Shown here one piece after another: positions 17,067 through 26,431 of a DNA stretch of 64,000 bases. Below the pieces are notes generated by a model. The model searched no databases. It was not told where the DNA came from and saw only the letters and a program-made list of their open reading frames with translations. Source of the DNA: Paenibacillus sophorae (GTDB taxonomy: Bacteria; Bacillota; Bacilli; Paenibacillales; Paenibacillaceae); assembly GCF_018966525.1 (NCBI RefSeq), contig NZ_CP076607.1, positions 3,720,001 through 3,784,000 on the forward strand, in the 5' to 3' direction. A program made the translations under genes and the position numbers. Each line of letters begins with the position of its first letter. Positions within the stretch are counted from its first letter, which is position 1.

Positions 17067-18035
17067 ATGGGAAAACAACAGCATGCTCACCAACATCATG
17101 AACAAAATCATGACAACGTAAATAATCATTCTACTCATGATCATCCCCATGATCCCGGGCATCATCATGACCCGGGCAACAAAGCAGGACTAATGATCGC
17201 ATTTATTATTACGACCGGTATCATGCTGCTGGAGTTTTCTGGAGGTCTTCTTACCGGCAGTTTGGCGCTGTTATCTGATTCGGGCCATATGTTAAGTGAT
17301 TCAGGTGCACTTGCGTTGAGCCTGCTTGCAATGTGGCTTGCAGCGAAACCCGCCTCATCCAATAGGTCATACGGTTTCCTTCGGTTTGAGATTTTAGCTG
17401 CGCTGCTTAACGGCGTGAGTTTGTTTGTCATTGCGGGCTTTATTATCCGGGAAGCATACCAGCGTTTCCTGGAACCGCCCGTGGTGCAAAGCGGATCGAT
17501 GATGCTGATCGCCTTCATTGGATTGATTGCCAATATGCTTAGCGCCTGGTTCTTAATGCGCAAAGGGGATGTGAAAGATAACATTAACATTCGCAGCGCC
17601 TACCTCCATATCCTCAGCGATGCGATTGGTTCAGTGGGTGCCATCATTGCCGGCCTATTGATGCTGCTATTCTCCTGGTACGTGGCCGACCCTATCATCA
17701 GTGTTATTGTTGCTCTGCTTATTCTCAAAAGCGCCTGGGGCGTCGTACGATGGACAGTTCATATATTAATGGAAGGAACGCCGATCGCAATTGACCCAGG
17801 TAAAGTGAAACAAACGCTGTTGAAAATCCAAGGGGTTAAAGATGTGCATGACCTTCACATTTGGACGATAACCTCAGGGCATGATTCGCTAACCTGCCAT
17901 TTCGTAGTCGATGAGCAAGCTGACAGTCAAGAGATCCTGCAGTCAGCTATCAAGCGTATCGAAGAAACGTTTAGGATTTCGCACATAACGATTCAAATCG
18001 AGACATCCAGTTTCCAGCATACGTCATGCGATTGA
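17067..18035 (+). CDS. Cation diffusion facilitator (CzcD-like Zn/Cd/Co exporter)
   Basis: The start is the ATG at 17067 behind AAAGGGGAA, giving 322 residues. The N-terminus is very His/Asp-rich (HAHQHHEQNHD and further HxH runs), a metal-binding tail. Six membrane helices follow. The metal site residues are in helix 2 (SDSGHMLSDSGALALS, H and D) and helix 5 (AYLHILSDAIGSVGA, H and D). The C-terminal domain (VHDLHIWTITSGHDSLTCH) is the cytosolic ferredoxin-like dimer domain. It exports divalent metal by proton antiport. It is a single gene with its own terminator. Confidence 0.93.
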   Translation: MGKQQHAHQHHEQNHDNVNNHSTHDHPHDPGHHHDPGNKAGLMIAFIITTGIMLLEFSGGLLTGSLALLSDSGHMLSDSGALALSLLAMWLAAKPASSNRSYGFLRFEILAALLNGVSLFVIAGFIIREAYQRFLEPPVVQSGSMMLIAFIGLIANMLSAWFLMRKGDVKDNINIRSAYLHILSDAIGSVGAIIAGLLMLLFSWYVADPIISVIVALLILKSAWGVVRWTVHILMEGTPIAIDPGKVKQTLLKIQGVKDVHDLHIWTITSGHDSLTCHFVVDEQADSQEILQSAIKRIEETFRISHITIQIETSSFQHTSCD

Positions 18036-18119
18036 GCTAAAACAGCCCCCTCGTTGGCACAAATGGTCAAGGCAGGTTGCGATATGCTACTAAGCCTAGG
18101 ATTTTACATCTACAAAACG

Positions 18120-18150
18120 AAAAAGCTGCCGGTTGCCCCGGCAGCTTTTT
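18120..18150 (+). terminator. Terminator after the exporter gene
   Basis: AAAAGCTGCCGG pairs with CCGGCAGCTTTT. The stem and the following ~45 bp, including GTTCATTGAACTAA, closely resemble the terminator region at 37013-37078 on the other side of the Tc locus. Confidence 0.85.
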
Positions 18151-18213
18151 AGCAGTTCATTGAACTAATACAGCGCCGGTGCCTCTGCACCTTCACGCCT
18201 CGACCAGCATCCG

Positions 18214-18549
18214 TTAGGTAAGTCGGTCACCAGTTGCCATCGGTGCTGACCGAAAGGTCCCGCCAAGCATTGAGCTCGCCCACTCCACTGCATCCGAACC
18301 CGCCACGAACGATACCGGCGGCATGTTTATGCCACGGACTTGGGACACAAAGCTTGCACAGTCTTCAAGTTCTTTTCTGGACTCAGGCATGGGAAGAAAT
18401 TTATGATACAGTCTTATTTTACGTAAAACTTCATGCAGGTCCTGATCCAAATTGGGATTGCGAAGACGATCGCTTAATATGAGAAAGAAGTCCTCGATCC
18501 GCTCCCTCTGCTCCATTTGAACGGTAATTCGGGAAACATAAGGCAACAT
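18214..18549 (-). CDS. Hypothetical protein downstream of the Tc BC gene
   Basis: This 111-residue frame begins 36 bp after the BC toxin gene on the same strand. The N-terminal half is helical and charged (EQRERIEDFFLILSDRLR, then LHEVLRKIRLYHKFLPMPES). The C-terminal half is more varied (SFVAGSDAVEWASSMLGG). It has no signal peptide or membrane helix and matches no family I know. The ribosome binding site is poor (AAAAAAGG abuts the ATG), so it may be translated by reinitiation. Position alone suggests a partner of the toxin, such as immunity or chaperone. It could also be a leftover fragment. Confidence 0.5.
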   Translation of the reverse strand: MLPYVSRITVQMEQRERIEDFFLILSDRLRNPNLDQDLHEVLRKIRLYHKFLPMPESRKELEDCASFVSQVRGINMPPVSFVAGSDAVEWASSMLGGTFRSAPMATGDRLT

Positions 18550-18584
18550 CCTTTTTTGAGCACATCGTTCTACGCGCCTTTCTT

Positions 18585-21500
18585 TTATTCAAATAATTCC
18601 GCCAGCTTCCAGCCGATGGTCTGCGTATAGGCAGGCTTGGATGGATCGCTCCACAGCTTGGAAGCGGTGTTGTCAATGGCTGACAAGCCCTTGGAAAGGT
18701 CTGCTCCGACTGCTTGCAGTCCGTCGTTGATCAATCCGCCTGCGCCATAACCTGCCGAGAATGCCATGCCGACTGGTCCGGCGAATCCGGCCAGACCAGC
18801 CAATGTATCGGCACTCTTCTGGAATCGCTCACCGCCCGTTTTGGCTGTAGTGGCTGCGTAGGCGTCACCGGCAACAAACGCTGCGCCGATGACAGGCATC
18901 ACTTTGCCTGCTTTGGAAGCAACCTTTGCCAGCGGTTCCAGCGCCTCGACTCCTTTTTTCAATACGCTTCCGGTCTTGGCTGCAAGCCCCGCAACGGGCT
19001 TCAAAGCATCGGCCCCTTTCTCTACCGCTGATCCCATTTTGGCGGCCAAGCCTTTGTTTTGCATCATTTTTTTCCATACATCCGCAAATTTAGCCTCCAG
19101 CTCATGCAAACGGAAATGACCGGTGCCTTTGACTCCCGCCTGGCCTGTCGTCATAATCAATCCGCTCGCATCCAGCGCATCATGAGGCATTTCCGCCAAG
19201 CCTCCTCCAAAATGGTGAAGCTGTACGCCTTTCATCGAAATGCCCGCCTGCTCCGCCAGCTTTCCGAAGACCGTCCGAACCTTTGAATAGGTTTCTCTGG
19301 CGTAATTAATTGCCGTTCCTTTCTGGCGGTTGGAGCCCATACCTTTCGTATTTTTTAAATGCTCCACTTTGTCACGGAACAGCTTCATCAGTTCGTTAGG
19401 GGATTTCCCTTGGAACTCCTTTCCCAGTACCTCGTTGACCGCTTTTCCCCACATGTCTGACATCTTTTGGTTGATGGGGTCGCCAAGGAATCCGATATCC
19501 ACATTCGGGGGCTTCAGCTCATTGGTTCCGTTCGGATCGATCAGCTTGACCGGATTGGATGAAACGTACCGGTACAAATTGGTCCCGTCGATCAACAGCT
19601 TCGGATCGCAGCTGATCCAGCGCGTCAGCCAAGAGGCATAATATCTTGAACCATGATACTGCAGCCCGCTCTCTTCATCCCGCTCTTTTCCGGTATACCG
19701 ATACCGCTTGGGCGCCTCGTTCTGGTTTCGAACCGATTGAAAGGATGTGCTTCCGTAGGGCGTAAACTCTTCATAGGAGATGATTTGCCCTAAATGATCC
19801 AGCTCCAGATGGGCGGAGCCAAGATGGTTCCCTATTTGGTAACGTATAAGCCGGGCGGGCAGATCCTCCTGGCCTTTCGTACGGGTTTCGATCATTGCCA
19901 TGCGCTGATTTCCATCCATAATATGCAGGGACTCCCGCTCGAACTCTATCGTGCTGCCGTCTCCGGCGAATTCACGGTAAATTTCAAAAGGACCAAAGTA
20001 AATCCGCTCCTTCCAGCGGGTAGGCTGCGCCCCGGAAGCCGCCTGCCTCTCCGTTACCTTCCGCACCCGCTGACCGCTTGCATCGTACGCATACCACGTG
20101 ATTTCCGGCGTCGATCCATCCTCAGCGGAAACAGCCTGCCGGGCGGTCGCCTGAAGCTGATCCAGCTCGTTCCACCGCATGAAGGGCAAATGGGGCATGG
20201 AGGTCATATTTCCGCGGATTCCAGCCGATCCCTCGTACTTGAAATGCTCTGCTGATGCACTGGTAGCCGTGCTGCTTAGCCGGTTGCTTACCTTGTCTGC
20301 CTGCAGAAGACTCTGCTCCTGATAACCAAAGCTCCGGGTCCATCCCGGGTGGGCCGGGTCACTGCCGCGATGCTGCATGGCGAGCAGATTGCCGACAGCA
20401 TCGTATATATACCGTTCAATGTAGGTCCCCATCGCATTTCCATCGGAAGGATGGGCATGCCGGGAATGGAATTCGCTCAGGGCATCCGGCGCAGTCGGGG
20501 CTGCCGGGAGTCCTCCTATCTGTCCAAGATGCTCTCTGCCCGTCGCTTCAACCAACCGGTTCAATGCGTCATAAGTATAATGGGATGCCGGTTCCACCCG
20601 CCGGTTGCGGAAAAAGATATTTTGCTGCGCATCGTCCCGAATGCAGATGATATTGCCGGTAGGATCATAAGTATACAGCAAGTCTTGCAGCCCGCAGCCC
20701 GGCCAACCGTTCAGGGGCGGCGAAGGACAATCCTCGGGATAATCTTGCTGGCCCCGAATGGTGCGCATCCGGATCAAACGATACGTAAACGGATCATATT
20801 CGAGCAGGGACTGTACCCCGTTTCCATAAGACAAGCGGGTACGCTGTCCTTTTGCATTGTAATCAATATTGGCTACAAAGGGGGTCCAGATTCGTTCCCC
20901 GTCCAGGCGCTCTCCCCGTAAATTTGCGTCAACAGCGTTCAATAGATTGGCTTCATTATAAGATGGACGGATGACACTGGAATCGGGAGCCGTAATTTCA
21001 ACCGCTCGGTTCAGTGCGTCGTAACGGGTAGAAGTCTCATAGCTTTCCGCTTCCAGCAAGACGTCCGATGCCCAATTGAGCGTCGATTTATATTCAGAAG
21101 CGAGCTCCCGCTTGCTATGAAGCAGATTCCCTTTAAAGTCGTATTCGTCACTCGTGAGCAGCCCGGCCTGATCGTAAGACAAGACCTTTTTCCCGCGCTG
21201 ATTATTCAGTTCCGGGTCCGGCAGCGACTCGCCGTACACGATGCGGCCCGTCATGGCCAAGGGGGCTTCACCGGCACTATGATAAGACTCGACCGCACGT
21301 CCCAGTGAATCGTAAACCGTCCGGCTTTGTACGTCGCCGCTGCTCCAAGAGCGGATCGGTCTCCGTCCGACGTCATACAGGGTCCATCGTTCTCCGGCCT
21401 CCATGCTGGATTCACGAATGGTCGTACTCAGCATGTCATAGGCGCTGCGCATGACGGTCCGGCCGGCGGCGTCGATCACTTCAAGCGTATTCCCCTCCGT

Positions 21501-24500
21501 ATCGTATACGGTGCGGCTTTCAAAAAGCTCCTCCTCCGGCGGTGCATCAGAGGGTGAATCGCTTCGTTTACACTTGTAATGCTCAACGGTAAGAAAAGCG
21601 CGTCCCAGTGAATCGAAATACGTCGTTGCCGGTGTGTTCGCATGAACGCTTGCTTTTAAAGCCGCTTCCTGTTCATAGGGACCCAGCAGACCTTCCGCTC
21701 GCTGTTCGTACCATGTAGGCATTAACTGCGCTTCCGGCAAACGCCGGAAGAAATCGCCGACATCCACATCGTTGACGGGATCTAACAGCAGCGTATCGCT
21801 TCCATTCCACGAGGATTGCTTCCACGGATCATAAATTTGCTTCTCCCATGTCCTGTCCGGAAACAATACAGCGGCAACACGGCCTATCGGGTCATAGAAA
21901 TGTACAGGACTGACGCCGATTTGGACGTCGTAATCGAACTTGTGGGTGTCCGTAAAGAATGGCTCATATTTGCGGACAGGCTTTCCTTTATTGTTATACA
22001 CCGTCCACCCGGAGCCCACCCAGCGGGGAGACACCTCTTCTTGACTCAGAACGGGCTGGCCGCCCACCGTTATGATTTGTCCCGATGCAGGATCTTTTAA
22101 GGGAACCGGACCGGGCTCCGCCTGAATTTTCTTCTGGATCTCTCGGCCAAAGCCATCGGAATAGACTAAGCTGTAATGAACACCCGTCAGTTCACCGGCT
22201 CCCAAATCGGCATCGTGGGTCAAGCGCGACAGAGTACAAACGACGGGCGGATCGGGAATGGCTTCATCCTTGGTGCGCATATACGCGAACCAGTCGTAGA
22301 TGAGACGGCTCGTTGCTTGTAAGAGCACAGCATGAGGATCTGCAAGAGGCGTCTCCAGTTGCATTAGCGACTCTGCTTCCGATAATTGCGCTGCAAACCC
22401 CTGGAAGGAATCTCCCCGGCTTGGCTGCTCCTCCGGCTTACCCATAACAGCCGAACCGGAGACCATGCCAAGGGCATCATAGACAACAGCGGAGCAGTTG
22501 CGGTTGGGATCCATCACAAGCGCAGGCTTCAGGACGCGATAGTCATGACCGCTATAGACCGGTTCCACAGCCGGGTCCGTGTGCCGCTGACCGACGGTCA
22601 TGCGGTTCCCGAGCGGATCGCAAGTTTCCGTCACCAACAGATTGTAGCGGTCATAACGAACGACCGTCTCCGCGTGTTGCTCCTCCCTGTGCAGGGGATC
22701 TCTGAATCGCTGCGGCAGGAAGAAATGCCGGAATGCATAGGTGAGCTCCTCCTCCGGAGCATCAGACGAACTGGATGAATAGAACACTTGCCCGGACGGT
22801 ATCCAGAAACCGGACTCTCCCTCGAGCCGGACATATCGTCCTTCGTCCAGCAGCATTTCTTCCTTTGCCCGTCCCCCATAGGCCGCTTCCAGCAAACCGG
22901 GGGTAAAGGCAAGCTTATAGCTGCTGTAAGGCAGCGCCAAGGCTTGCAGCTTCCCTGCAGGCAGCGGACCTGTCAAGTCGTCACGGCGATACAAGGTCTT
23001 CTCGCGCTCGATCATGCGGACGTTTAACCCGCCTTGTGCGGAGTCACCGCTCACCTCGTAGTCGATAAGGGCCGCGCCCGCCCACGCCGCCTCCAGCTCG
23101 TATATGTGAAACCGGTGCTGGCCGGGCTGAAGCAGCAAACCGGTCAACTCATAGCTCCGGGATTCACAAGGAAGAGGCGCATGATAGTCATCCGCCTGTA
23201 CGACGGGCTCGGTATAATGATTTTCGGTTAACACCACCGTCAGCTTGCTCTGCTCAGTTTGGTGCTGAAGCTCGAGCTCCGGGTCCGGCTGCCTGCGGCC
23301 ATAGCTTACGACGGCGAGCTTCGTTTCGTTCCCGTAGTCATCCGTTTCCATAACGATGGAATGAAGCGTTCGCGGATCTTTCGGGTTTCTCTCATAATGA
23401 CAGGTGATCTGCTCGCGGGAATGTGAAGCGAAAACCGCAGATCGCTTCCCCTGCTTGGCTTGAAGCAGCTTAACTGTATAATTATGCTCTGTGACGGTGT
23501 AAGGATGGTCTTCCCTGCCGGAACCGTCCAAAGCATAGACTTCCTGTCTCAGCAGCAAACCCTTGAGGGCGCGGCAAGCTTCCCGCTCCTCATCCGGCGA
23601 TAATCCTTCCGGCAGAACGGATTCTTCCAGAAGAGGCCGCGGCTCTAGATCCCCCGTCTCATCCGGTTCACGATAATACTCGTTCTTGGCAAAATAGGCA
23701 GTCAAACGATCGCGGTCCAGGCAGGCTCCGGTATGATACCAGGTACGTGTTAATACCGGTGGAATATGAGAGTCGTGCGACTCATTCGTCCCTCTGGGAA
23801 AGGAATCTGGCCTCCTGCTGCCATATGCTTCCGAATCCCACTGCTCCACAAGTCCGAAGCCCCGGAATTCACGCTCCTCTCCATCAAAGTATCCGTGGCG
23901 GTACGCATACCTTGCAGCAAACCGATTGCCGCTTATACGGTCAAAGGTCTCGACTGTTTCAACTACATGAACAGGAAAAGGCAGCTTTGTCACCCATGGA
24001 TTGCCTTCTCTTTGAGCTGCAAGATAAAACTTAGTAGAAGCGGCGTAATGTATCCGGGTTTCCGCCCCGAGGTTGTTCGCTGTTCGAATAAGCAGTTGCG
24101 GCTTTTGCCCGCCGGTTAGGTCGATATAACAGATCGGTCTGCCCATGGAACTATCTAATGTGGACGACCACACCAGACATGAGGTGCCGCTGCCGAGCAA
24201 ATCGAGGACCGAAACGGAAGCATGGCTGTTCACCGAAGGAAGCCCGTTAATTGCCCGTGGCTTGCTCCACCTGTTGCCGGATTGATTATAATACACGTGA
24301 ATGTCATCCTGACCCAAGTACAGGATATCGGCCAATCCCGAACCGTCGATGTCCGCGAGCCGAAGACGGTCCGGACGGAAGCTGCCTGGGTGATCAAACC
24401 AAGGCGAATCATCCATCGTAATTTTGGCTCCGAAACGCCCATAGCCCAAATTGGGCCAGTAGCAGACTTCGCCGTTTCGAATGCGAACAAGATCGGCTAG

Positions 24501-26351
24501 ACCGTCTCCGCTCATATCCGCGAGAAAGACCGACTTCATTCCGTCCGCTGTCACGAGACGGGGATCGTTATCCCCTTCCTGCACAGGATACACCTGCCTG
24601 GCTGCACTGAAACCCTCCTCAGCGAGAGAGGGATACCATGTAAATACATCCTGATCCATAATCAGCACATCGGCATGCCCGTCGCCGTCCAGATCGACGA
24701 AGCGCAGGTTCGGGTCGTTAATGGGAATATTAGGCAGATAGGGAAAAGGCTTGAACAAGCTCCACTCCCCCGATTCGGTACGTTCGTGGTAACCGGCTAA
24801 AGGTCCGGTAAAGGACGCTGCATTCAACCGGCCGCTGCCCTTCAGATCCAGCAGCTGAAGCCGGCCCCCGGCAAGCTCCCCCATGGCTGGCTTCGAAGCC
24901 ACTTCCCTCAGAGGGCCGAATTGGCCTTCGCCTTCATTCGGTTTGTAAAACCAGCATCCCGCCTGTTCGGTTAAGATGCCCGATACTCCCTCCCCCTCCA
25001 AATCGACCCATTGATAAGAACCGCTTAAACCGGTAGGAAGATTCTCCAAACTGCCCTTTGGAAGCTCCCGTACTTCGTCTTGAATAATTGCTTTGCTGTA
25101 TTCCAATTCAACCGGCGGCAATGATTTACGGAGATACTTCGGAGCTGCGGCGGCCGTTCCCCGTTCTTCCATCCCCTCACGAATGTATCCGGATTGGGTT
25201 ACCGAACAAAGGATCGAGCCAAAGCGGGTGCTCCCCGGATGCAACAGCTCTTCTTCAACCGAAGCGGATGGTACAGAAAGGTCGTTATATTCAAAGGATG
25301 TGGAACGAACCAGGCAAGGCTCGGGTCCGAGCTCGTCGAATCGGTGAAACATCAAGATCCGGCGGCATCGCCTGTAAGTGCGGATTTCGAAGCCCGCCCG
25401 GTAGGAGGAGGTCACATCCGGCCTTACGGACCATGCCCATCCCGGCGTGTCAGAGGCACCCACCAGCTGTTCTCCCCCAATCCCGGGGGGCGCAGGCCCA
25501 ACCTCTACATAATGGCCTTCGTCATAATCCAAAACAACCTCGAACAACCAGTCCATCCTGGATAAATCAGGCTCGATTAATCGTGAAGTCCGGTTGCCGT
25601 ACTTTACGCGCTTCAGATACCGGGCGGCTCCCCGTTCCCGGTTCTGTTCGCTGGCCTTGGTCCAATCGACATTTCGGCCGTCTTCTGCAACATACTCGTA
25701 AACAATGGCGTTGCCTTTACTGTCATAGCTCTCGCTGATACACCATGAATAAATATGGTGTTCATTGCCAGGATTGACAATTCGGCTGGACGAAGTCTTT
25801 CCGTAGAGCGTCGTAATGTTGTCACGGCTGATCGTGCGCCAATGCATCTCGCCGCTTGATAGGCTGGACCACTGTTCAATTCGGGTGAATAATCCCTCTG
25901 TCCGCGGCCGGTAATACCGGATTCGGTAATCCCCGTTCGTCTCAGCGGCTCCTTGAGGAGGAACGTTAAGAGGTATAAGGTCCTCCGCTCCCGATAGAAG
26001 AAAGACATCGGAGTCCTCCGAGTCGTTATACTGAGGCAAGCCTTTATCGCTTTTTCTTGTTATGGAAGGCAGATTCAGCTGCCAACCAAGCCCAAATATG
26101 CCGTTACCCGATCCGGAGCTGTAAGCAAGCGTAAGATCCGGACCGAAGCCCGCTCTGCCAGCGCTTGTGAAGACCGGTATATTGAAGGAGGCTGTTCCGG
26201 TTGCCGGCTGAACGGAGAACTTTTCTCCGATCCCTCTCATGGCCCCTCCGCCTTTCGGCAGGGAAACGGAAGGCGCCTGCATGCCCCCGCCGGATTGCTT
26301 CGGGCCGGCAGAAGAAGACGTTCTGCCCGGTGTGGCTGACAATCCCGACAT
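18585..26351 (-). CDS. Tc toxin TcB-TcC fusion protein with hypervariable C-terminal toxin domain
   Basis: The 2588-residue protein joins TcB and TcC. Residues ~40-330 are the SpvB-like region (SVQPATGTASFNIPVF, FGLGWQLNLPSITRK). Residues ~440-700 hold FG-GAP/VCBS repeats (FVDLDGDGHADVLIMD, MSGDGLADLVRIRNGEV). TcB middle domains follow (GAETRIHYAASTKFYLAA). From ~1580 RHS/YD repeats build the cocoon. The RHS core ends with YRYTGKERDEESGLQYHGSR, then DGTNLYRYVSSNPVKLIDPNG, where TcC proteins self-cleave. The last 313 residues (2276-2588) are the cargo. They carry VQLHHF and HFRLHE, which resemble a His-Me-finger nuclease. A glycine- and alanine-rich tail follows. TcA (26432) lies 80 bp upstream in the same operon and injects the cargo into host cells. 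Confidence 0.93.
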   Translation of the reverse strand: MSGLSATPGRTSSSAGPKQSGGGMQAPSVSLPKGGGAMRGIGEKFSVQPATGTASFNIPVFTSAGRAGFGPDLTLAYSSGSGNGIFGLGWQLNLPSITRKSDKGLPQYNDSEDSDVFLLSGAEDLIPLNVPPQGAAETNGDYRIRYYRPRTEGLFTRIEQWSSLSSGEMHWRTISRDNITTLYGKTSSSRIVNPGNEHHIYSWCISESYDSKGNAIVYEYVAEDGRNVDWTKASEQNRERGAARYLKRVKYGNRTSRLIEPDLSRMDWLFEVVLDYDEGHYVEVGPAPPGIGGEQLVGASDTPGWAWSVRPDVTSSYRAGFEIRTYRRCRRILMFHRFDELGPEPCLVRSTSFEYNDLSVPSASVEEELLHPGSTRFGSILCSVTQSGYIREGMEERGTAAAAPKYLRKSLPPVELEYSKAIIQDEVRELPKGSLENLPTGLSGSYQWVDLEGEGVSGILTEQAGCWFYKPNEGEGQFGPLREVASKPAMGELAGGRLQLLDLKGSGRLNAASFTGPLAGYHERTESGEWSLFKPFPYLPNIPINDPNLRFVDLDGDGHADVLIMDQDVFTWYPSLAEEGFSAARQVYPVQEGDNDPRLVTADGMKSVFLADMSGDGLADLVRIRNGEVCYWPNLGYGRFGAKITMDDSPWFDHPGSFRPDRLRLADIDGSGLADILYLGQDDIHVYYNQSGNRWSKPRAINGLPSVNSHASVSVLDLLGSGTSCLVWSSTLDSSMGRPICYIDLTGGQKPQLLIRTANNLGAETRIHYAASTKFYLAAQREGNPWVTKLPFPVHVVETVETFDRISGNRFAARYAYRHGYFDGEEREFRGFGLVEQWDSEAYGSRRPDSFPRGTNESHDSHIPPVLTRTWYHTGACLDRDRLTAYFAKNEYYREPDETGDLEPRPLLEESVLPEGLSPDEEREACRALKGLLLRQEVYALDGSGREDHPYTVTEHNYTVKLLQAKQGKRSAVFASHSREQITCHYERNPKDPRTLHSIVMETDDYGNETKLAVVSYGRRQPDPELELQHQTEQSKLTVVLTENHYTEPVVQADDYHAPLPCESRSYELTGLLLQPGQHRFHIYELEAAWAGAALIDYEVSGDSAQGGLNVRMIEREKTLYRRDDLTGPLPAGKLQALALPYSSYKLAFTPGLLEAAYGGRAKEEMLLDEGRYVRLEGESGFWIPSGQVFYSSSSSDAPEEELTYAFRHFFLPQRFRDPLHREEQHAETVVRYDRYNLLVTETCDPLGNRMTVGQRHTDPAVEPVYSGHDYRVLKPALVMDPNRNCSAVVYDALGMVSGSAVMGKPEEQPSRGDSFQGFAAQLSEAESLMQLETPLADPHAVLLQATSRLIYDWFAYMRTKDEAIPDPPVVCTLSRLTHDADLGAGELTGVHYSLVYSDGFGREIQKKIQAEPGPVPLKDPASGQIITVGGQPVLSQEEVSPRWVGSGWTVYNNKGKPVRKYEPFFTDTHKFDYDVQIGVSPVHFYDPIGRVAAVLFPDRTWEKQIYDPWKQSSWNGSDTLLLDPVNDVDVGDFFRRLPEAQLMPTWYEQRAEGLLGPYEQEAALKASVHANTPATTYFDSLGRAFLTVEHYKCKRSDSPSDAPPEEELFESRTVYDTEGNTLEVIDAAGRTVMRSAYDMLSTTIRESSMEAGERWTLYDVGRRPIRSWSSGDVQSRTVYDSLGRAVESYHSAGEAPLAMTGRIVYGESLPDPELNNQRGKKVLSYDQAGLLTSDEYDFKGNLLHSKRELASEYKSTLNWASDVLLEAESYETSTRYDALNRAVEITAPDSSVIRPSYNEANLLNAVDANLRGERLDGERIWTPFVANIDYNAKGQRTRLSYGNGVQSLLEYDPFTYRLIRMRTIRGQQDYPEDCPSPPLNGWPGCGLQDLLYTYDPTGNIICIRDDAQQNIFFRNRRVEPASHYTYDALNRLVEATGREHLGQIGGLPAAPTAPDALSEFHSRHAHPSDGNAMGTYIERYIYDAVGNLLAMQHRGSDPAHPGWTRSFGYQEQSLLQADKVSNRLSSTATSASAEHFKYEGSAGIRGNMTSMPHLPFMRWNELDQLQATARQAVSAEDGSTPEITWYAYDASGQRVRKVTERQAASGAQPTRWKERIYFGPFEIYREFAGDGSTIEFERESLHIMDGNQRMAMIETRTKGQEDLPARLIRYQIGNHLGSAHLELDHLGQIISYEEFTPYGSTSFQSVRNQNEAPKRYRYTGKERDEESGLQYHGSRYYASWLTRWISCDPKLLIDGTNLYRYVSSNPVKLIDPNGTNELKPPNVDIGFLGDPINQKMSDMWGKAVNEVLGKEFQGKSPNELMKLFRDKVEHLKNTKGMGSNRQKGTAINYARETYSKVRTVFGKLAEQAGISMKGVQLHHFGGGLAEMPHDALDASGLIMTTGQAGVKGTGHFRLHELEAKFADVWKKMMQNKGLAAKMGSAVEKGADALKPVAGLAAKTGSVLKKGVEALEPLAKVASKAGKVMPVIGAAFVAGDAYAATTAKTGGERFQKSADTLAGLAGFAGPVGMAFSAGYGAGGLINDGLQAVGADLSKGLSAIDNTASKLWSDPSKPAYTQTIGWKLAELFE

Positions 26352-26431
26352 TTAGTTCACTCCTCTCGCTTGAAACATGCGAAGCAGCCAATCCATGTGC
26401 CGCCCCGCATGTCAATTGCCGCCGCACGGAT

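Noticed and set aside
18585..26351. CRISPR-like or tandem DNA repeats in the toxin genes
   Set aside because: The periodicity comes from RHS/YD protein repeats; DNA copies are diverged and no spacer pattern exists.
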